Shown: positions 13,355 to 17,625 of the stretch, piece by piece
How the letters are laid out: every line of letters begins with the position of its first letter
Position numbering within the stretch: the stretch's first letter is position 1
NCBI GenBank assembly: GCA_035316885.1
Contig: DATHII010000066.1
Coordinates: forward strand, 1-17,625
DNA from: DASRTE01 sp035316885
Lineage (GTDB): Bacteria > Actinomycetota > Actinomycetes > Jiangellales > Jiangellaceae
Direction of reading: 5' to 3'
DNA: 17,625 nt
The notes under the pieces: model-generated
The model's input: only the letters and a program-made list of their open reading frames with translations
The model's database searches: none
What the model was told of the DNA's origin: nothing
Program-made: the position numbers and the translations under genes

Positions 13355-14595
13355 TGGAGCACGGGCACCACGGGTCCGGCCTGCCCTCGGCCGGTCACCA
13401 CGCGAGCGAGTCCGGCCTGCCCTCCGCCCCGGCGGTCAGGCGCACCGTCGTCGCGGTTCTGCTTCCACTGGTTCTCGCGACGGTCGCCGGACTTGTCCTG
13501 CTGTGGCCCGGAGATGACCGGCCCCAGGTGGAAGGCGCCGAGCGGTCCGACGCGACGATCCTCGAGATCCGTGAGTGCGCCGTCCAGGCCGGCGAGGAGA
13601 GTGCGAGCGGCGAGGAGTGCCGGGAGGCGGACGTCCGTATCGACTCCGGCCCCGACGAGGGCGTCCAGGTTGTCATCCCCGTGCCCTTTGGCACCGGAGC
13701 TCCCGACTTCGAGGCCGGCGACCGGGTCGTCGTCGGTGCGGTGCAGGACGCCCCCATCGAGAGCCGCTACGAACTGCTGGAGTACCAGCGCCAGTTGTCG
13801 CTGCTGATCCTGGTGCTGACGTTTGCAGCGGCCGTCATCGCACTGTCGCGGTGGCGAGGTGTCGCCTCATTGGCCAGCCTCGCACTGTCCGTGGCCGTGC
13901 TCATCACGTTCGTCCTCCCGGCCCTGCTCGATGGCCGGCCGCCACTGGCCGTGGCCGTGGTCGGGGCATCCACGATCATGATCGTCACCCTGTACCTCTC
14001 GTACGGCTTCTCCCTGCGCACCTCGGTCGCGCTGCTCGGGACGTTGCTCAGCCTCACCCTCACCGGCGTGCTGGGCCTGGTCTTCACGACCCTGGGGCGT
14101 TTCACCGGGCTGGCTGACGAGGCTTCCGCGTACCTGGGCGGGGTCGGCGCGAGCATCGACATGCATGGTCTGCTGCTGGCCGGGATCGTGATAGGCGCGT
14201 TGGGCGTCCTGGACGACGTCACGGTGACCCAGACGGCCGCGGTGTGGGAACTCGCGGACGCCGACCCGGCGTCGTCGCGCCGTTCCCTGTTCGCGGCCGG
14301 CCTGCGCATCGGCCGCCAGCACGTCTCGGCGACGGTCAACACGCTGGTGCTCGCGTACGCCGGAGCCTCCCTTCCCGTACTACTGCTCTTCGCGGTATCG
14401 GGTCAGGGCGTGCTCGACACGGTGACGACCGAGCTGATCGCCCAGGAGGTGGTTCGGGCGCTGGTCGGCGGCCTCGGTATCGTCGCCGCGGTGCCGCTGA
14501 CAACGCTGGTTGCAGCGCTGGCGGTCCGCGAGCGTCCCCGTCTACGCCGACGCCGGGGCAGACGGGCACGGCCCGCCGTCGACGTCTCGGCCTGA
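13354..14595 (+). CDS. YibE/F family membrane protein
   Basis: A 413-residue protein of the YibE/F family. A His-rich N-terminus (MEHGHHGSGLPSAGHHASES) precedes helix 1 (about 30-50). An extracytoplasmic domain follows (about 52-145) with DATILEIRECAVQAGEE and VVIPVPFGTGAPDFEAGDRV. About seven further helices follow, including the conserved segment ASIDMHGLLLAGIVIGALGV and LDDVTVTQTAAVWELADADP, and ending in a basic Arg-rich tail. Function in actinobacteria is unknown; family members in other bacteria are described only as membrane proteins. The ATG overlaps the ABM stop by one base. An 18-base direct repeat at 13375-13392 and 13411-13428 (17 of 18 identical) encodes the duplicated SGLPSA. 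Confidence 0.9.
   Translation: MEHGHHGSGLPSAGHHASESGLPSAPAVRRTVVAVLLPLVLATVAGLVLLWPGDDRPQVEGAERSDATILEIRECAVQAGEESASGEECREADVRIDSGPDEGVQVVIPVPFGTGAPDFEAGDRVVVGAVQDAPIESRYELLEYQRQLSLLILVLTFAAAVIALSRWRGVASLASLALSVAVLITFVLPALLDGRPPLAVAVVGASTIMIVTLYLSYGFSLRTSVALLGTLLSLTLTGVLGLVFTTLGRFTGLADEASAYLGGVGASIDMHGLLLAGIVIGALGVLDDVTVTQTAAVWELADADPASSRRSLFAAGLRIGRQHVSATVNTLVLAYAGASLPVLLLFAVSGQGVLDTVTTELIAQEVVRALVGGLGIVAAVPLTTLVAALAVRERPRLRRRRGRRARPAVDVSA
13375..13428 (+). repeat. Direct repeat in the YibE/F N-terminus
   Basis: TCCGGCCTGCCCTCGGCC at 13375-13392 recurs at 13411-13428 with one change, 36 bases apart and in frame. It duplicates SGLPSA on either side of a His pair in the hydrophilic leader, and looks like a small local duplication within the N-terminal metal-binding-looking segment. 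Confidence 0.7.
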
Positions 14596-14612
14596 TCGGC
14601 GGACCGTGCCCC

Positions 14613-14625
14613 GCGCCGCTGGCGC
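14613..14625. terminator. Short GC stem between convergent genes
   Basis: GCGCC (14613-14617) and GGCGC (14621-14625) can form a five-base stem with a three-base loop in the 31-base gap between the convergent YibE/F and cellulase genes. No T-run follows on either strand, so a terminator is only suggested by position. Confidence 0.25.
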
Positions 14626-14626
14626 A

Positions 14627-15874
14627 CTACCCCAACGGCGGCTGTGCCAGGCGTGCCAGTTCGAGCGCCTGCTCGGGGAACCACACGCCGGCTGGTGGGT
14701 CGGCGTGCCCGCGGACCGGGTCGATACCGCCGCCGGGCGCCCAGCGCGTGCACTCGCCGTCGGACTCGCCGGGGATCTTGACCCACAGGTAGGCGTCGAT
14801 CAGCGGGCTGGACGTAGCACTGGTCGGGCGCAGCCCAAGGCCGCGGTCCGGCGGGTTGCACCAGTCCTGCGGGTCGCCCGGCGGGTGGTCGGCCGGTGGC
14901 GTCCACGGCCCCAGCCCGTTGCGGCTGGTGTCGACCACGAAGTGCTTCGCCTCGGCCGCCGTGGGGAATGCGAGGGCTGCGTCGGCGTACTGCTGGACGT
15001 ACTGCTGGTCGGTGAGCACCCAGGTGTCGAAGTCGGCCGGATTCGCGGGGAAGTACTGGCTTCCGCACCACGCGACATTCCACCAGTCGCGCTGTTCGGC
15101 CAAGTAGAGGCACAGCGAGGTCCAGGTGCCGTACTTCTCCAGCTTCCTCTGCTCCTGGTAGTTCGACGCGTTGACGAAGAAGCCGTCGGCCCGTTCGACG
15201 CCGGCCTTGATCAGCCGGTCCGACAGGTCGCCGACGCCGAGCCAGCCACTGTGCGTGCCGTCGAGGTAGACCGCGGCGTTGGGCTGCTCCTTGATCCGGT
15301 CGACAGCCGCGTTGAGCTCGGTGAAACGGGCCGCGGCGAGCGAGGCATCGCCGCCCGCAGGCTGGCACCACTCGAGCTCGCCGTTGATCGTGGTGTACCA
15401 GGGGATGATGCCGAGCCCATCGGGTTCGAGTATCACCATGACCTCGGCATTGCCGATGCCTGCCGCGAAGCCCTCGATCCAGGCCAGATACTCGTCGGTG
15501 CCGGATGCGCCACCGGCCGAGAACTGCGAGCAGTCGCGGTACGGGATGTTGTAGACGACCAGCACCGGCACCGACTTCTGTGCCTCCGCGCGATTGACCG
15601 TGTTGCGGACGTCCTGCTCGACCTGCTTCGGCGTGCCGCCCTCGAACCAGACGGCCTGCGGCGTGTCGACCATCGCCTTGATCAGGGCGGCGTCGTCCTC
15701 GTGGCCTTCGGACTTCAGGTCGGCGATCTGCTGGATCGCCCCGCGGTCAGGCTTGGGGACGTAGAACTGCGTGTCGTCTGCCGCTGCGGCGGGTGGTGCG
15801 AGAAGCGCCGCACCGAGCACAGCCGTGATGACGACCAGCGCGGCGCCGCTCCGTCGAGACGTGCGTGTGGTCAT
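14627..15874 (-). CDS. Secreted GH6 family cellulase (endoglucanase or cellobiohydrolase)
   Basis: A 415-residue glycoside hydrolase of family 6. MTTRTSRRSGAALVVITAVL followed by GAALLAPPAAAADD is a Sec signal peptide with probable cleavage near residue 31. The GH6 core spans about 36-412. Asp114 in VVYNIPYRDC is the pKa-modulating Asp, Asp152 in VILEPDGLG the catalytic acid, and Asp372 in WVKIPGESDG the candidate base region; VDTSRNGLGPW (314-324) is also conserved. These enzymes cleave beta-1,4-glucan with inversion. No cellulose-binding module is attached, so it may act on soluble or amorphous substrate. GGGAGG lies six bases before the ATG. A CebR-type operator lies about 85-100 bases upstream. 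It is convergent with YibE/F and divergent from glyS. Confidence 0.93.
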   Translation of the reverse strand: MTTRTSRRSGAALVVITAVLGAALLAPPAAAADDTQFYVPKPDRGAIQQIADLKSEGHEDDAALIKAMVDTPQAVWFEGGTPKQVEQDVRNTVNRAEAQKSVPVLVVYNIPYRDCSQFSAGGASGTDEYLAWIEGFAAGIGNAEVMVILEPDGLGIIPWYTTINGELEWCQPAGGDASLAAARFTELNAAVDRIKEQPNAAVYLDGTHSGWLGVGDLSDRLIKAGVERADGFFVNASNYQEQRKLEKYGTWTSLCLYLAEQRDWWNVAWCGSQYFPANPADFDTWVLTDQQYVQQYADAALAFPTAAEAKHFVVDTSRNGLGPWTPPADHPPGDPQDWCNPPDRGLGLRPTSATSSPLIDAYLWVKIPGESDGECTRWAPGGGIDPVRGHADPPAGVWFPEQALELARLAQPPLG

Positions 15875-15956
15875 TGCCGGCCTCCCGGTTGCGCGGTCGG
15901 TGCGGGCTCACCCATGGCGAGCATCACAGGGAGCGCAGGCGCAGGGCAAGACTTCG

Positions 15957-15970
15957 TGGGAACGCTCTCA
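15957..15970. promoter_or_regulatory. CebR-type operator upstream of the GH6 cellulase
   Basis: TGGGAACGCTCTCA at 15957-15970 matches the CebR palindrome TGGGAGCGCTCCCA at 12 of 14 positions. CebR is a LacI-family repressor released by cello-oligosaccharides that controls cellulase genes in actinomycetes. The site lies 83 bases before the cellulase ATG. No CebR gene is present in this window; the regulator would be encoded elsewhere. Confidence 0.7.
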
Positions 15971-15975
15971 CCTTC

Positions 15976-15992
15976 GTCTCAACATGTGAGAC
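15976..15992. promoter_or_regulatory. GTCTCAACATGTGAGAC dyad, possible second operator
   Basis: Six-base arms GTCTCA (15976-15981) and TGAGAC (15987-15992) flank ACATG. The dyad starts five bases after the CebR-like site. It is not a close CebR match, so if it binds a regulator it may be a different one. Position in a divergent control region is the main support. Confidence 0.4.
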
Positions 15993-16007
15993 CTCCCGGT
16001 TTCTCCC

Positions 16008-16058
16008 GTGATCATCGGCACTTCGGTTCCGGATGGGACCCACAGTGCCGATGATCAC
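16008..16058. repeat. 15-base perfect inverted repeat with 21-base loop
   Basis: GTGATCATCGGCACT (16008-16022) and AGTGCCGATGATCAC (16044-16058) are perfect reverse complements. The intervening bases can extend the hairpin: GGTTCC (16025-16030) pairs with GGGACC (16035-16040), allowing one G-U, closing a four-base loop. The right arm covers where a -35 for glyS would fall (TAGCCT at 16074-16079 is a possible -10). It lies between divergent genes, so it is not a normal terminator; it may be an operator or a dispersed palindromic repeat. Confidence 0.8.
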
Positions 16059-16130
16059 CGCGGCGCCAGCGGGTAGCCTTGGACATCGACCCGACCTCGC
16101 CGACCGCCAGCCGGATGGAGTGACCACATC

Positions 16131-17516
<1,386 letters not shown>

Positions 17517-17538
17517 AGACGGTCGATAGTGTCGCGGC

Positions 17539-17625
17539 ATGGCGGCCACCGAGAGCGAGAACACGCGCAGTGACGTCCCCGGCATCCGGGTCGATGCGTA
17601 TCGCGTCGAGCGCGACGACGAGATC
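17539..17625 (+). CDS. Start of an unidentified gene, cut by the window end
   Basis: ATG 17539 opens a frame that runs to the window edge (29 residues, MAATESENTRSDVPGIRVDA then YRVERDDEI). It begins 22 bases after the glyS stop. TAGTGT at 17526-17531 is a -10-like element seven bases before the ATG, which would give a leaderless mRNA, but a place in the glyS transcript is equally possible. The visible part is too short to identify a family. Confidence 0.55.
   Translation, partial: MAATESENTRSDVPGIRVDAYRVERDDEI

Noticed and set aside
14510..16054. Plus-strand 514-codon open frame across the cellulase
   Set aside because: It is antisense to the GH6 gene, has the low-complexity Arg/Val/Asp composition typical of shadow frames in GC-rich DNA, and the opposite strand has a signal peptide and catalytic motifs.
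16008..16130. T-box riboswitch upstream of glyS
   Set aside because: The hairpin and a TGGGACC string recall T-box parts, but there is no specifier-loop stem with a Gly codon, no conserved T-box sequence next to a terminator or anti-SD stem, and the probable glyS promoter lies downstream of the hairpin.

Overview
The window is high-GC DNA with tightly packed genes, many GTG starts, stop/start overlaps of the GTGA or ATGA type, and family signatures (recO-uppS-zinc ABC transporter-glyS order, DUF6703-type protein, XRE-cupin regulators) that point to an actinomycete (Actinomycetota). A soil or plant-associated genus is plausible because of the secreted GH6 cellulase, but the genus cannot be fixed from the sequence.

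Layout. Positions 1-257 hold no gene I can support. A two-gene minus-strand membrane cassette (950-1540 and 258-953, the second DUF4386-like) is divergent from a type II VapBC toxin-antitoxin pair (1763-2451) that has a perfect inverted-repeat operator at its promoter. After a poorly coding stretch (2452-2858) comes an epoxide hydrolase gene on the minus strand, interrupted by one in-frame amber codon, divergent from a TetR regulator across an operator-rich 89-base gap. A small membrane protein (4849-5286, minus) is followed by the housekeeping block: recO, uppS and a frameshifted 2'-5' RNA ligase-like gene (plus strand). A minus-strand operon znuA-znuC-znuB-trmH (10952 down to 7420) combines high-affinity zinc uptake with a SpoU/TrmH RNA methyltransferase. 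A drug/metabolite exporter (minus) is divergent from an XRE-cupin regulator; then come a DUF6703-like protein (minus), an ABM-domain protein overlapping a YibE/F family membrane protein (plus), a secreted GH6 cellulase (minus), glyS (plus) and the start of one more gene.

How it works together. recO (recombinational repair), uppS (polyprenyl diphosphate synthesis) and glyS (glycyl-tRNA charging) are core genes. The zinc operon begins at a Zur-box-like dyad overlapping a good promoter, and its proteins carry histidine-rich segments: an internal loop in ZnuA, a short tail in ZnuC and a 45-residue tail in ZnuB. The cellulase gene has a near-consensus CebR-type operator in its upstream region. Three divergent regulator/target or autoregulated modules (VapBC, TetR/epoxide hydrolase, XRE-cupin/EamA) have palindromes where operators would be expected.

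Notable features: two broken genes (amber in the epoxide hydrolase, frameshift in the RNA ligase homologue), an unexplained 15-base perfect inverted repeat able to form a long hairpin between the cellulase and glyS, and at least six genes whose -10-like element sits 6 to 8 bases before the start codon, suggesting leaderless mRNAs. I do not see a CRISPR array, tRNA, rRNA, phage or insertion sequence.
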